Under the pieces are notes generated by a model. It made no database searches. It was not told the origin of the DNA and saw only the letters and a list, made by a program, of their open reading frames with translations. 64,000 bases of DNA, from positions 484,859 through 548,858 of the forward strand of contig NZ_AWSQ01000001.1 in the NCBI RefSeq assembly GCF_000498575.2, written 5' to 3'. Every line of letters starts with the position of its first letter. Position 1 is the stretch's first letter. The position numbers were made by a program, and so were the translations under genes. Shown here one piece after another: positions 45,959 through 54,970 of the stretch. This DNA comes from Pseudomonas taeanensis MS-3 (GTDB lineage: Bacteria; Pseudomonadota; Gammaproteobacteria; Pseudomonadales; Pseudomonadaceae).

Positions 45959-46289
45959 GTGGTTACCGGAATTTCTGAAGCAGTAAATCCACAATCGACC
46001 TAGCCAGGGGAAAGCACAGGGTCAGCGTGGTGGCGCTGATACTTGACGTGGGTTCGAGCCAATCTTTGAGCGGCCTCGTTCGACCCTGCAGATGGAGGTC
46101 GCGCTTACCGAGCAGGATACCTGGCAACACTCAATCGCCCATGCTGGCCGGCAAAAGACACTCTGCGAAAGCACAACCCTCCCAGCTCATTCAGGTGAGA
46201 TTCGGTGTCCTTGTCAGCGGCTCCAGGCGCGACGCTGCCGCCCAATAGAAGGGCGGCAGCGAGCGTCCCGAGAACGGCATCGAAGCTCC
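45959..46289. other. Intergenic region with a strong hairpin
   Basis: CGCTGCCGCCC (46233-46243) pairs perfectly with GGGCGGCAGCG (46251-46261) around a 7-nt loop. It lies downstream of DUF1328 on the minus strand (after its stop at 46290) and could act as its terminator, although no T-run follows. A minus-strand frame here reads LGTLAAALLLGGSVAPGAAD, but without a good start codon, so no gene is called. Confidence 0.5.
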
Positions 46290-46451
46290 TCAGCCGCGTC
46301 GGCGACCCATGATGAAGGACACGACAAACAACACCAGAAATACCACGAAGAGGATCTTCGCGATGCCGGCTGCGGTGCCTGCGATACCACCGAAGCCCAG
46401 CACAGCAGCAACAATGGCGATGATCAGAAAAGTGATAGCCCAACTTAACAT
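46290..46451 (-). CDS. DUF1328 small membrane protein (YtjA-like)
   Basis: This 53-residue protein reads [40 protein letters not shown] and then [13 protein letters not shown]. That is the complete DUF1328 pattern: two transmembrane helices joined by a glycine-rich turn. AAGGAG lies 8-10 nt upstream. DUF1328 proteins are stress-induced in several Pseudomonas and enterobacteria; the function is unknown. The last 20 nt of the coding region are the partner of the repeat at 42821-42840. Confidence 0.9.
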   Translation of the reverse strand: MLSWAITFLIIAIVAAVLGFGGIAGTAAGIAKILFVVFLVLFVVSFIMGRRRG

Positions 46452-46611
46452 GATGATTCTCCTTCAGTTTTTCGGGGGTATTGCGGTGCATCAATGAAAT
46501 TCAACTTGGCATCACGCTGTCTGCCATCGCGTCCGCCGCCTCGGCAAAATCGCCAGCAGCGAAGTGTTATCCCAACCTGCCCGTGCGCCTGTACTCACTG
46601 AGCGACTGTAT

Positions 46612-46851
46612 TCAGAACACCCAACTGCGCTGCAGCGTTTGACCTGTCCAGAGTGGCGAGCGACGAATCCGGCTCACCGGCTGCAACTGTGTAGCCGGCT
46701 GCACACTCAACACCTGCTCTGTCGGCTGAGGACGCCATTGCGCCTTCGGCTTGGCGTCCAACCCCTGCTCGCCGATCAGCAGCAAGAGCAGCGCTGCACT
46801 GGCCAGCAGACCTTTACCCAACAAAGCGAAATGCAAGTGACGGCGGTTCAT
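46612..46851 (-). CDS. 79-residue single-pass envelope protein, unrecognised
   Basis: This reads MNRRHLHFALLGKGLLASAA and then LLLLLIGEQGLDAKPKAQWR: an N-terminal positive stretch, one hydrophobic helix and a polar, proline-containing tail (QPTEQVLSVQPATQLQPVSR). It is either an uncleaved signal-anchored protein or a small exported one. AGGAGG lies upstream of the ATG, supporting expression. I do not recognise the family. It sits between DUF1328 and a PA2169-family gene on the same strand. Confidence 0.6.
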   Translation of the reverse strand: MNRRHLHFALLGKGLLASAALLLLLIGEQGLDAKPKAQWRPQPTEQVLSVQPATQLQPVSRIRRSPLWTGQTLQRSWVF

Positions 46852-46873
46852 CCTCAAGCTCCTCCTGGTTCTT

Positions 46874-46906
46874 GCCTCAGCGCTTGACCCAAGGCTGTGC
46901 TGAGGC
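46874..46906. other. Hairpin in the leader of the 79-residue gene
   Basis: GCCTCAGC (46874-46881) pairs with GCTGAGGC (46899-46906). It lies 23 bp upstream of the start codon at 46851, close enough to affect translation. The remaining space to 47135 is AT-rich with no gene. Confidence 0.5.
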
Positions 46907-47135
46907 GACTCATGCACAGCAGTACCGCTATCTGTGCGCATGCCTGTAGTTGTTTACTGCAGTTGACATGCCCGTCTCAAAAAATAAAAAACCACTTATA
47001 AATCAATGTATTAAAAATAAATAAACGCACTGACCGGCAGTTCCCACGGTCCTTCCTTTGCCATCAGGCGTTTTGCACGACGCCGTGAGACCCACGGAGG
47101 AGCGAAACGTCCCTGTTCCACTCCATAACCCGGTG

Positions 47136-47570
47136 TTATTGCATGCTTTGCTTGAGTGCATGCATGCGCTCATGACAGCCGCGCACCTTGGGCATCTCCA
47201 CCGCGAGCAGCGCCTTAACGTCCGGCTCAGCACACTCGAGGGCATCCTCGAAGGCATGCAGGATGCGGTCTTCGGCTTCCTCCAACTGGGCCACGTAGGT
47301 CGCCTCCTCCTCGCTGGAGAGCAGCGCGCGGGTATCGGCATAGACCTGTCGTAGTTTGCCCAGCAAAGTGCCGCCGGTGGCTGGCGTCTCATGGTTGGCC
47401 GCGACTTTTACGGCCAACGCCTGGATTACCTCGGTCTTGACCCGCGACATGTCGCGGAACACCGCCTGCAGGCGAACATCCTTGACCGACTCTTGCGCGT
47501 GCTCGTAGAAGCGCTGGCCGTCACGGGTGATTTCGATGAGCTCGTTGAGCTGTGCTGTCTTGCTAGTCAT
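47136..47570 (-). CDS. PA2169-family four-helix (DUF2383-like) protein
   Basis: This 144-residue helical protein begins MTSKTAQLNELIEITRDGQR, followed by FYEHAQESVKDVRLQAVF. That is the ferritin-like DUF2383/PA2169 fold, with HExxxH-type histidines (HERMHALK near the end). Members are stress-linked; activity is unproven. ATG 47570 is chosen for two AAGGAG-type sites just upstream; the frame continues upstream without similarity. It follows the BON gene by 77 bp, probably in the same unit. Confidence 0.85.
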   Translation of the reverse strand: MTSKTAQLNELIEITRDGQRFYEHAQESVKDVRLQAVFRDMSRVKTEVIQALAVKVAANHETPATGGTLLGKLRQVYADTRALLSSEEEATYVAQLEEAEDRILHAFEDALECAEPDVKALLAVEMPKVRGCHERMHALKQSMQ

Positions 47571-47647
47571 GCTCCTTCTCCTTTGGTTGAGTGCCGCGTC
47601 ATGCGGCACTGGGCAAGGGACGCTGGCCAACCCTGGCCAGCGGCTTA

Positions 47648-48484
47648 TCAGCCTTCAACACGCAAGGTATCGGCGTCCACACCGCGTACTCCGCGGATGT
47701 TGCGGGCCGTCTCGATGGCCAGTTGTTTCTCGGCATTGCTCTGCACCTTACCGCTGAGACTGACCATGCCGTTCTTGGTGTCGACCGAGATATTCAGGCC
47801 ATCAAGGTTTCGACTGTAGAGATAGCTGGATTTCACCTTGCTGGTGATCCATGCGTCGCTAATCGCAGCGCCGGCGTCATCGGCGGCGTTCTGTGCCTTG
47901 GCCGCGGTGCTGTCGGCGGTGCTGATGCTGAGGTTGTTCTGCACCTCACACACGCCCTTGGTGTTGCGCGCCAGGCGACCGGCCAACTCCTTGGCTGCCG
48001 GGGTCTGTGCACTACCCGTCAGGGTGACCACGCCATGCTTGGCATCGACATCAATGTCCAGACCTTCGGTGTTGCTGTTCCACAGCAGTTTGGACTTCAC
48101 CGTGGCAACCAGGGTGGCATCGTCGAACCGTTGCGCCAGGCTCGATTCGCTCTCGCCTTTGCGCTCGGCCTTAGCGTCGACTTTCAGCTGGTTATCGACT
48201 TTATTTACGCCTTCGATACCCAACGCAAGTTGTTCGGCCAGGTCACGCTCGACGTCGGTCTCGACACTACCGGTGAGCTTGGCACTGCCGTTCTCCACGT
48301 CGACGTCGATCTTGAACGGGTTGAGATGACGGTTGAGGGTGATAGCCGTCCAGATCGAGCCCTCCTGGCGTGCTTCGCTGAGCTCGCGGCTCATGTCGCC
48401 TTCGGCCGCAAAAGTGCTCATGGGCGTCAGGGCAATCACGCTGGCAGTTGCAGTGGCCAAGGCTAGGGTTTTCAAGTGATTCAT
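47648..48484 (-). CDS. Periplasmic protein with three BON domains
   Basis: This 278-residue protein has a signal peptide (MNHLKTLALATATASVIALT, then PMSTFAA). Three BON modules follow, at about 40-95, 115-185 and 205-275, each with an LNGSxxT/LTGS-type beta element (GSAKLTGSVET, GVVTLTGSAQT, GMVSLSGKVQS). BON domains bind phospholipid surfaces; OsmY, with two, protects against osmotic stress. A triple-BON protein would be an envelope-stress factor. GGAGGAA precedes the ATG. Confidence 0.92.
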   Translation of the reverse strand: MNHLKTLALATATASVIALTPMSTFAAEGDMSRELSEARQEGSIWTAITLNRHLNPFKIDVDVENGSAKLTGSVETDVERDLAEQLALGIEGVNKVDNQLKVDAKAERKGESESSLAQRFDDATLVATVKSKLLWNSNTEGLDIDVDAKHGVVTLTGSAQTPAAKELAGRLARNTKGVCEVQNNLSISTADSTAAKAQNAADDAGAAISDAWITSKVKSSYLYSRNLDGLNISVDTKNGMVSLSGKVQSNAEKQLAIETARNIRGVRGVDADTLRVEG

Positions 48485-48716
48485 GGCGGTTCCTCCAGTC
48501 ATATCCATATACGCGCTGCCAATGACAGCCGTTGCATAGACTGTCGCAAGCCCTGTGCCAGCTTTATGAATGAAGATAATTTCTTTAAAAACAATAACTT
48601 AATAATTTATGCCAATGGTCGTCGGCTTGCAGCTTGCAAGATCGACCCAGACACGCCGTGCAACTTGCACGAAATTTTCTGGACTAATGCATGAACTCAA
48701 TCACTGGAGCACGCAC

Positions 48717-50063
48717 ATGGAAGCAGCAGAACAACAAGGTGGACGCATACTCCTGGTCGATGACGAGTCGGCGATCTTGCGCACCTTCCACTACTGCCTG
48801 GAAGACCAGGGCTATCAGGTGGCCACGGCCAACAGCGCGGCCCAGGCCGATGCCTTGTTGCAACGCCAGGTGTTCGATCTGTGCTTTCTTGACCTGCGCC
48901 TGGGCGATGACAACGGCCTAGACGTCCTGGCGCAGATGCGCGTGCAGGCGCCGTGGATGCGCGTGGTGATAGTCACCGCGCATTCCGCCGTGGATACCGC
49001 AGTGGATGCCATGCAGGCCGGCGCGGCGGATTATCTGGTCAAGCCCTGCAGCCCGGAGCAACTGCGCATGGCCGCCGCCAAGCAGTTGGAAGTCCGCCAA
49101 CTGTCCGCGCGTCTGGAAGCCCTCGAAGGTCAGGTGGATAAGGCCAAGAACGACCTCGACTCGCACAGCCCGGCGATGATGGCGGTACTTGAAACTGCCC
49201 GCCAGGTGGCTGCTACCGACGCTAACATCCTCATCCTTGGCGAGTCCGGCACCGGTAAGGGCGAACTGGCGCGTGCCATCCACGGCTGGAGCCGACGCGC
49301 GAAGAAAGCCTGCGTGACTATCAACTGTCCGTCACTCACCGCCGAGCTGATGGAGAGCGAACTGTTCGGCCACAGCCGGGGCGCCTTCACCGGCGCCAGC
49401 GAGAGCACCCTCGGCCGGGTCAACCAGGCGGATGGCGGCAGCCTGTTCCTCGATGAAATTGGCGATTTCCCGCTCACCCTGCAGCCCAAACTGTTGCGTT
49501 TCATTCAGGACAAGGAATACGAGCGGGTCGGCGACCCTGTGACCCGGCGCGCCGATGTACGCATCCTCGCCGCGACCAACCTCGACCTGCAGGACATGGT
49601 AAGTGAAGGGTTGTTTCGCGAAGACCTGCTCTACCGCCTCAACGTCATCACCCTCAACCTGCCGCCGCTGCGCGAACGCGCCGAGGACATCCTCGATCTG
49701 GCCGAGCGTTTCCTCGCCCGCTTCGTCAAGGACTACGCGCGCCCGGCCCGCGGCTTCAGCGATGAAGTGCGGACCGCGCTGCTGGACTACCCGTGGCCGG
49801 GCAACATTCGCGAGCTGCGTAACGTGATCGAGCGTGCCAGCATCATCTGCCCCGAAGAACGGGTGCAGCTCAGCCACCTTGGCCTGAATACGGCGGCCAG
49901 CAATGACACGCCACGGGTCGGCGCCGAACTCAGCCTGGAGCAACTGGAAAAAGCCCACATCGCCGCGGTACTGGCCACCAGCGAAACCCTCGAACAGGCG
50001 GCCAGGACACTCGGCATCGACGCCTCGACCCTGTATCGCAAACGCAAGCTGCTCGGCCTATGA
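48717..50063 (+). CDS. algB: NtrC-family response regulator AlgB
   Basis: This 448-residue protein has a receiver domain (phospho-acceptor D59 in CFLDLRLG) and an AAA+ domain with Walker A GESGTGKGELA near 176, the loop GAFTGA near 222 and Walker B SLFLDEIGD. The C-terminal Fis-type helix ends in IDASTLYRKRKLLGL. It is strikingly close to P. aeruginosa AlgB, which controls alginate and virulence genes. ATG 48717 (MEAAEQQGGRILLVDDES) is the family start. It overlaps kinB by 4 nt. Confidence 0.96.
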   Translation: MEAAEQQGGRILLVDDESAILRTFHYCLEDQGYQVATANSAAQADALLQRQVFDLCFLDLRLGDDNGLDVLAQMRVQAPWMRVVIVTAHSAVDTAVDAMQAGAADYLVKPCSPEQLRMAAAKQLEVRQLSARLEALEGQVDKAKNDLDSHSPAMMAVLETARQVAATDANILILGESGTGKGELARAIHGWSRRAKKACVTINCPSLTAELMESELFGHSRGAFTGASESTLGRVNQADGGSLFLDEIGDFPLTLQPKLLRFIQDKEYERVGDPVTRRADVRILAATNLDLQDMVSEGLFREDLLYRLNVITLNLPPLRERAEDILDLAERFLARFVKDYARPARGFSDEVRTALLDYPWPGNIRELRNVIERASIICPEERVQLSHLGLNTAASNDTPRVGAELSLEQLEKAHIAAVLATSETLEQAARTLGIDASTLYRKRKLLGL

Positions 50064-51835
50064 GACTGCGCAGTCAGCTGTTCCTCGGCAGCAGCGCACT
50101 GATCACCGTGGCCCTGCTCGGCCTGTTGCTCGGCATGTTCAGCGTATGGCAGCTGAGCAAAGGGCAGAACCAGGCGATGACCCGTAACCTCGACATCATC
50201 GATGCCTCCCTCGGCTTGCGCCAGGAGATGGGCACTCAGGTCATCCTGATGATCGCCGACAAGCTTGACCGTGAGGCCTTGAAAGCCTCTGATCAGCGCT
50301 TCCAGCGGTGGCTCGGCAAGGCCAGCGAAGGCGCCGTCGATGACAGCGACCGTCAGGCCGTAGCCGAAATCGGCCGCGCCTATGCGCATTACCAAGAACT
50401 GCTGAAGAAACCGTTGACGGTACGTCGCGCATTGCTCAGCAACGACGACTTCGGCCGCGCCCTGAAAGCCCTGCGTGATCGTATCAATGCGGTACAGATG
50501 CGCTATGTCGAACAAGTGCATAACACCCAGACGCAGATGCGCACACGTGCCTGGCTGATCGCCGGTCTGCTCGGTCTGATCGGCCTGGCGGTGCTGGTCA
50601 TAGGTTTCATCACCGCACACAGCATTGCCCGGCGCTTCAGTCAGCCGATCGAGTCCCTCGCGCGCGCTGCCGATCAGATCGGCCAGGGCGATTTCCAGGT
50701 GTCGTTGCCCATTGCTCAGGCCACCGAGCTGGCCACCCTGAGTCGGCGATTCGGCCTGATGGCCGAGGCCGTGCAGCAGTTCAAGAACAGCAATGTGGCA
50801 GCACTGATGGCCGAGCAGCGACGCCTGCAGGCGGTGCTCGACAGCATTGATGACGGCTTGTTGATTTTCGATCAAAACGGCCTGTTGCAACACTTCAACC
50901 CGGTCGCCGAGCGCCAGCTCGGCTGGCACGATCAGCCGCTCGGCCAGAGCCTGGGCCAGGCGCTGCAACGTCCAGAACTGGATGAGCAGCTGCAGCAGGT
51001 GCTACGCGGTAAGAACCTGGAGCAGGCACTGGAGGACCTGCAGGTCGAAGCCGACGGTGAAACCCGCCTGCTGGCTTACAGCCTGACCCCGGTCAGTCAT
51101 GAGGCGGAACGTATTCAGGGGGCGGTAATGGTGCTCCACGACGTCACCAAGCAGCGCGCCTTCGAGCGCGTGCGCAGCGAATTCGTGCTGCGCGCCTCGC
51201 ATGAACTGCGCACCCCGGTGACCGGCATGCACATGGCCTTCGGCCTGCTGCAGGAGCGCCTGCACTTCGGCGACGAGACCCGTGAAACCGACCTGCTGCG
51301 CACCATCGACGAAGAAATGCACCGCCTGGTACGCCTGATCAACGACCTGTTGAACTTCTCGCGTTACCAGAATGGCTTGCAGAAACTCGAACTGGCGCCT
51401 TGTGACCTCGACGAATTGCTCAGTCAGGCCCAGCAGCGCTTTGCCGCCCAGGCCAGCGAACGCGATGTAACCCTGAACATCGAGCCCCACGACAAGCTGC
51501 CGCAGGTGCGTCTGGATCGTCTGCAGATCGAGCGGGTACTCGACAACTTGATCGGCAATGCCCTGCGCCACAGTCGTAGCGGTGGGCGCATCAGCCTATT
51601 GGCTCGCCCCCAGGATGAACGGGTGATCATCAGCGTCAGTGACGATGGCGAAGGCATCGCCTACACCCAGCAGGCCCGGATTTTCGAGCCGTTCGTCCAG
51701 GTCGGACGCAGGAAGGGCGGTGCGGGCCTGGGTCTGGCGCTGTGCAAGGAGATCGTCGAACTGCACGGCGGTCGCATCGGGGTGAAATCACGGCCGGGGC
51801 AGGGCACCCAGTTCTATATGGCGCTGCAGCGCTAA
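50060..51835 (+). CDS. kinB: Sensor histidine kinase KinB
   Basis: This 591-residue kinase, partner of AlgB, has two transmembrane helices (about 10-32 and 168-190) flanking a periplasmic helical sensor, then HAMP and PAS domains. The dimerisation histidine H381 is in FVLRASHELRTPVTGMHMAF. The catalytic ATPase region has LDNLIGNALRHS and GGAGLGLALCKEIVELHGG. KinB restrains alginate production in P. aeruginosa. It starts with ATG at the algB stop (ATGA). Confidence 0.95.
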   Translation: MRLRSQLFLGSSALITVALLGLLLGMFSVWQLSKGQNQAMTRNLDIIDASLGLRQEMGTQVILMIADKLDREALKASDQRFQRWLGKASEGAVDDSDRQAVAEIGRAYAHYQELLKKPLTVRRALLSNDDFGRALKALRDRINAVQMRYVEQVHNTQTQMRTRAWLIAGLLGLIGLAVLVIGFITAHSIARRFSQPIESLARAADQIGQGDFQVSLPIAQATELATLSRRFGLMAEAVQQFKNSNVAALMAEQRRLQAVLDSIDDGLLIFDQNGLLQHFNPVAERQLGWHDQPLGQSLGQALQRPELDEQLQQVLRGKNLEQALEDLQVEADGETRLLAYSLTPVSHEAERIQGAVMVLHDVTKQRAFERVRSEFVLRASHELRTPVTGMHMAFGLLQERLHFGDETRETDLLRTIDEEMHRLVRLINDLLNFSRYQNGLQKLELAPCDLDELLSQAQQRFAAQASERDVTLNIEPHDKLPQVRLDRLQIERVLDNLIGNALRHSRSGGRISLLARPQDERVIISVSDDGEGIAYTQQARIFEPFVQVGRRKGGAGLGLALCKEIVELHGGRIGVKSRPGQGTQFYMALQR

Positions 51836-51916
51836 CAGCCTGGCGTACTGCCGGGGACTGCAGACAGTCCAGCGGCGCGGGCCGACCACGACTATCACCT
51901 GCCCTCCCGCGTCCCG

Positions 51917-52693
51917 CTAAGGGGTGCTGTTGAGCACCTGCAGCAACGCCGCCGTCTCGGCGTCCGGCTCGCCGTCATAGCGCGCCGGGCGGTATTTCAT
52001 CTGGAAGGCCGCGAGCACATTGCGCGTGGCCTCCGTCAACTCGCCGTCACTGGGTACCTCATAGCCCTGCCGCGCCAGTTGCGCCTGGAACCAGGCCACC
52101 GTCGGCAGGCTCGGGTTGAACAGCGCCTGCTGGCGCGCCACCGCCTGGGCATCCGGCCAAGCCATCAGACCGGCTTCGGCCAGCCGCCGCCAGGGGAACA
52201 ACGGCCCAGGGTCGACCTTGCGCTGTGGGGCCACATCGCTGTGGCCGATGATGCTGCCAGGCGCCAATTGATGACGCTGCATGATGTCCTTGAGCAAGAC
52301 GATCAGTGCCTCGATCTGTGCTTGCGAATAGGGCTGCCAGACTCTCCCCTCAGGGGTATCGCGATAGCCCTGATTGACCAGTTCGATGCCGATCGAGTTA
52401 CCGTTCAACCAGGTGCGCCCCTGCCACTGGCTGTCTCCCGCGTGCCAGGCGCGGCGATTTTCATCGACCAGACGATAGATGGTCGCCGGCGCATCGCCGA
52501 TCAGATAATGGCTGCTGACTTCCTGCTCGGTGAGCAGACGCAGCGAGCGTGGCAGATCGGTCGAGGTGTAATGCAGGATGATGTACTGCACCCGGCTGCT
52601 CTGACCACGGGCGGTATGCGTGGTATCGATCCGCGGGCCACTGACACAGCCAGCCAGCACGATGAGCAACAGGGCAAGGCAGAGCACTCTCAT
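51917..52693 (-). CDS. amiD: N-acetylmuramoyl-L-alanine amidase, lipoprotein (AmiD/AmpDh2-like)
   Basis: This 258-residue protein has a lipobox LAGC at 13-16 (MRVLCLALLLIVLAGC), so it is a lipoprotein. The amidase_2 zinc site is formed by ILHYTSTD and GHSDVAPQRKVDPGPLFPW. The C-terminal 60 residues resemble a peptidoglycan-binding domain. It cleaves muropeptides or periplasmic peptidoglycan fragments. In P. aeruginosa an AmpDh2-type gene lies next to kinB. It overlaps marC by 4 nt. Confidence 0.9.
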   Translation of the reverse strand: MRVLCLALLLIVLAGCVSGPRIDTTHTARGQSSRVQYIILHYTSTDLPRSLRLLTEQEVSSHYLIGDAPATIYRLVDENRRAWHAGDSQWQGRTWLNGNSIGIELVNQGYRDTPEGRVWQPYSQAQIEALIVLLKDIMQRHQLAPGSIIGHSDVAPQRKVDPGPLFPWRRLAEAGLMAWPDAQAVARQQALFNPSLPTVAWFQAQLARQGYEVPSDGELTEATRNVLAAFQMKYRPARYDGEPDAETAALLQVLNSTP

Positions 52694-53283
52694 GGGTTGA
52701 TATGCAACACGCTTTGTAGGTTATCCAACAGCATGTCGACGCTGAGCATGATTAGCAACATGCCCATCAGCCGTTCCACTGCGGTCAGCCCACGAGGGCC
52801 AAGGAAACGTTGCAGGAATGACGCCTGCAACAGAATAAAGGCAGTCGCTGCCCAGGCCAGGAGTACCGCCAGGTAGAGCTCCCACAACGGCCCCTCGTGG
52901 GTATTGCGCAAGGTCATCAGCACCGCCAACGCAGAAGGTCCGGCGACTGCAGGGGTCGCCAGTGGCACCAGCATCGGCTCGCCATCCGGCACATCGCCGA
53001 GCAGACCTTGTGGACCGGGGAAGATCATGCGCATGGCAATGACGAACAGAATGATACCGCCGGCTATCGCGATGGCTTCGCGTGACAAGCCGAGCCCGCT
53101 GAGCACCTTGTCGCCAAAGGTCAGAAACAACAGGAGCAAAACCAGGGCAAACAACAGTTCGCGCGCAGCCACCACCAGACGGCGCTTGGCCGTCACGTTC
53201 TTCAACGCCGAAATATAGATGGCGATATTGCCGAACGGGTCGGTGACCAGAAAGATCAACACGGCAATGCCGAAAATGTCCAT
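52690..53283 (-). CDS. MarC family membrane protein (NAAT)
   Basis: This 197-residue inner-membrane protein has six hydrophobic segments, starting MDIFGIAVLIFLVTDPFGNI, with the family FLVTDPFGN and later VPLATPAVAGPSAL. MarC/NAAT proteins were once linked to multiple antibiotic resistance, without proof; the substrate is unknown. ATG 53283 has GGAGAG upstream. Confidence 0.9.
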   Translation of the reverse strand: MDIFGIAVLIFLVTDPFGNIAIYISALKNVTAKRRLVVAARELLFALVLLLLFLTFGDKVLSGLGLSREAIAIAGGIILFVIAMRMIFPGPQGLLGDVPDGEPMLVPLATPAVAGPSALAVLMTLRNTHEGPLWELYLAVLLAWAATAFILLQASFLQRFLGPRGLTAVERLMGMLLIMLSVDMLLDNLQSVLHINP

Positions 53284-53472
53284 GCAGCTCTCCTCTACAG
53301 AACGCCACATTCTAGTGATGAACCCAACGCTCGTCTGTCGGCAATACGCCTTGAATGTGCAAGATCACTACCCGCGGCTCAGTAATGGACATTTGTTGCC
53401 CGGCGCACGCCCCCTGAAGTTGTAGCTACACTGGTTACCTCTACCCAACAGGCAGTCTTGCGAGGGTCCCCC

Positions 53473-54891
53473 ATGCGTGCGCTGCTCTGGTTCAAACACG
53501 ACCTGCGCCTCGACGATCATCCGGCGGTGCAGGCCGGGCTCAGTGCCGCGCGACTACTACCGGTGTTCGTGCTCGATCCGGCGCAGTTGCAAGAAGGGGA
53601 ATTCGGCAGCCGCCGGCTCGGCGTGCACCGCGCACGCTTTTTGTTGGAAAGCCTGGCGGCACTGGACGGCGCGCTGCGCCAACGCAACTCGCACCTGCTG
53701 GTCCTGCAGGGCAAAGCGGAACAGGTCATTCCGCAACTGGTTGCCCAGTTCGAATTGCAACAGGTGCTGACCCTGGAAGAAATTGCCCCGGACGAACGCG
53801 CGCAACTGGCGCGCGTGCAAAGCAACCTCGGCGATGTGCCGCTGCAGCAAGCGGCGGGTAACGGTCTGTTACGCGCAGAAGAACTGCCCTGCCCGAGCCA
53901 GCAGCTGCCGCAGGTCTATAGCCAGTTCCGCAGCCTGATCGAAGAACGCGTGCATGTGTTTCAACCAACTCCGCCCCCGCAGCGGCTACCGCCCCTGCCA
54001 GAAGGCGCACAGCAGTTGTTGCAAGCGCTGCCGACACTGTCCCAGCTAGGCCTAGGTGAGCCGCTTAGCGTAGCGACCAGCCGCTTCCCTTTTTCCGGCG
54101 GCGAAGCGGCGGCCCAGGCGCGTTTGCGCGATTACCTGTGGGACGGCCAGGGCGTACGACAACACAAAGACCGTCGCAACGGCTTGATCGGCAGCGAATA
54201 CTCGTCGAAGTTTTCACCCTGGCTGGCCAACGGCAGCCTCTCGGCGCGCCGCGCCGTGGCCGAGCTACGTCGCCATGAAGCGCAGCACGGGCGTAACGAC
54301 TCGACTTATCGGCTGTGGCTCGAGCTGCTCTGGCGCGAGTTTTTCCGCTGGACGCTGCGGCGTCATGGCAGCGCACTGTTCAAGGCCGGCGGCTTGAAAG
54401 CCACGGCGCGTGCACCGCAACAGCTCGATCAGCGTTTCGATAACTGGTGCCAGGGCCGCACCGGCATGCCCCTGGTGGACGCTACGATGCGCGAACTGGC
54501 TGCCACAGGCTTTATTTCCAACCGCGGTCGCCAGGTGGCTGCCAACTATTTGGTCAACGACCTGCAACAGGATTGGCGCTTTGGCGCAGCCTGGTTTGAA
54601 GAACACCTGATCGACTATGACCCGGCCAGCAACTGGGGCAACTGGGCTTACCTCGCCGGGGTCAGCAGCGACCCACAGCGCAATCGTGCGTTCAATGCCT
54701 TGCGTCAGGCGCACGCCTACGACCCGGATGCCACTTACGTCAGCCTTTGGCTGCCTGAGCTGCGTGGCGTACCTCAGCACCTACGGCACACGCCATTCCT
54801 GCTCTCGCACTTGCAACTGGACGCGCTGAACTATCCGCGCCTGGAGCAGATTCCCGAAACCTGGCGGCCCTACCTGCCCAACGCAGCCTGA
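53473..54891 (+). CDS. DASH-type cryptochrome/deoxyribodipyrimidine photolyase
   Basis: This 472-residue FAD protein has the N-terminal photolyase domain (MRALLWFKHDLRLDDHPAVQ) and the FAD domain with SKFSPWLANGSLSARR, WLELLWREFFRW, GRTGMPLVDATMRELAATGF and NWGNWAYLAGVSSDP. The DASH class is suggested by the RLWLELLWREFFRW to WLPEL run. DASH proteins repair cyclobutane dimers in single-stranded DNA in vitro. GAGGG lies before ATG 53473. Confidence 0.88.
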   Translation: MRALLWFKHDLRLDDHPAVQAGLSAARLLPVFVLDPAQLQEGEFGSRRLGVHRARFLLESLAALDGALRQRNSHLLVLQGKAEQVIPQLVAQFELQQVLTLEEIAPDERAQLARVQSNLGDVPLQQAAGNGLLRAEELPCPSQQLPQVYSQFRSLIEERVHVFQPTPPPQRLPPLPEGAQQLLQALPTLSQLGLGEPLSVATSRFPFSGGEAAAQARLRDYLWDGQGVRQHKDRRNGLIGSEYSSKFSPWLANGSLSARRAVAELRRHEAQHGRNDSTYRLWLELLWREFFRWTLRRHGSALFKAGGLKATARAPQQLDQRFDNWCQGRTGMPLVDATMRELAATGFISNRGRQVAANYLVNDLQQDWRFGAAWFEEHLIDYDPASNWGNWAYLAGVSSDPQRNRAFNALRQAHAYDPDATYVSLWLPELRGVPQHLRHTPFLLSHLQLDALNYPRLEQIPETWRPYLPNAA

Positions 54892-54970
54892 GGCCAATCG
54901 CACCCGGCTTAGCGCGGAGTTCTTAGGCAGGTCTATGGCGCTTCAGTCATGATCAGCCCGCCTCGAACCG

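Noticed and set aside
46021..46050. A GGGTTCGAGCC sequence resembling a tRNA T-arm remnant near the end of the atypical gene
   Set aside because: The flanking bases do not form a T-arm stem and there is no acceptor end, so it is not evidence of a tRNA-derived attachment site.
46105..46290. A possible secreted peptide on the minus strand after DUF1328
   Set aside because: A signal-like LGTLAAALLLGGS run is present, but it has no standard start codon, and the hydrophobic part coincides with a perfect DNA hairpin.
51851..51875. Hairpin after kinB (GGACTG/CAGTCC) considered as a terminator
   Set aside because: There is no T-run and the stem is short; termination cannot be supported.
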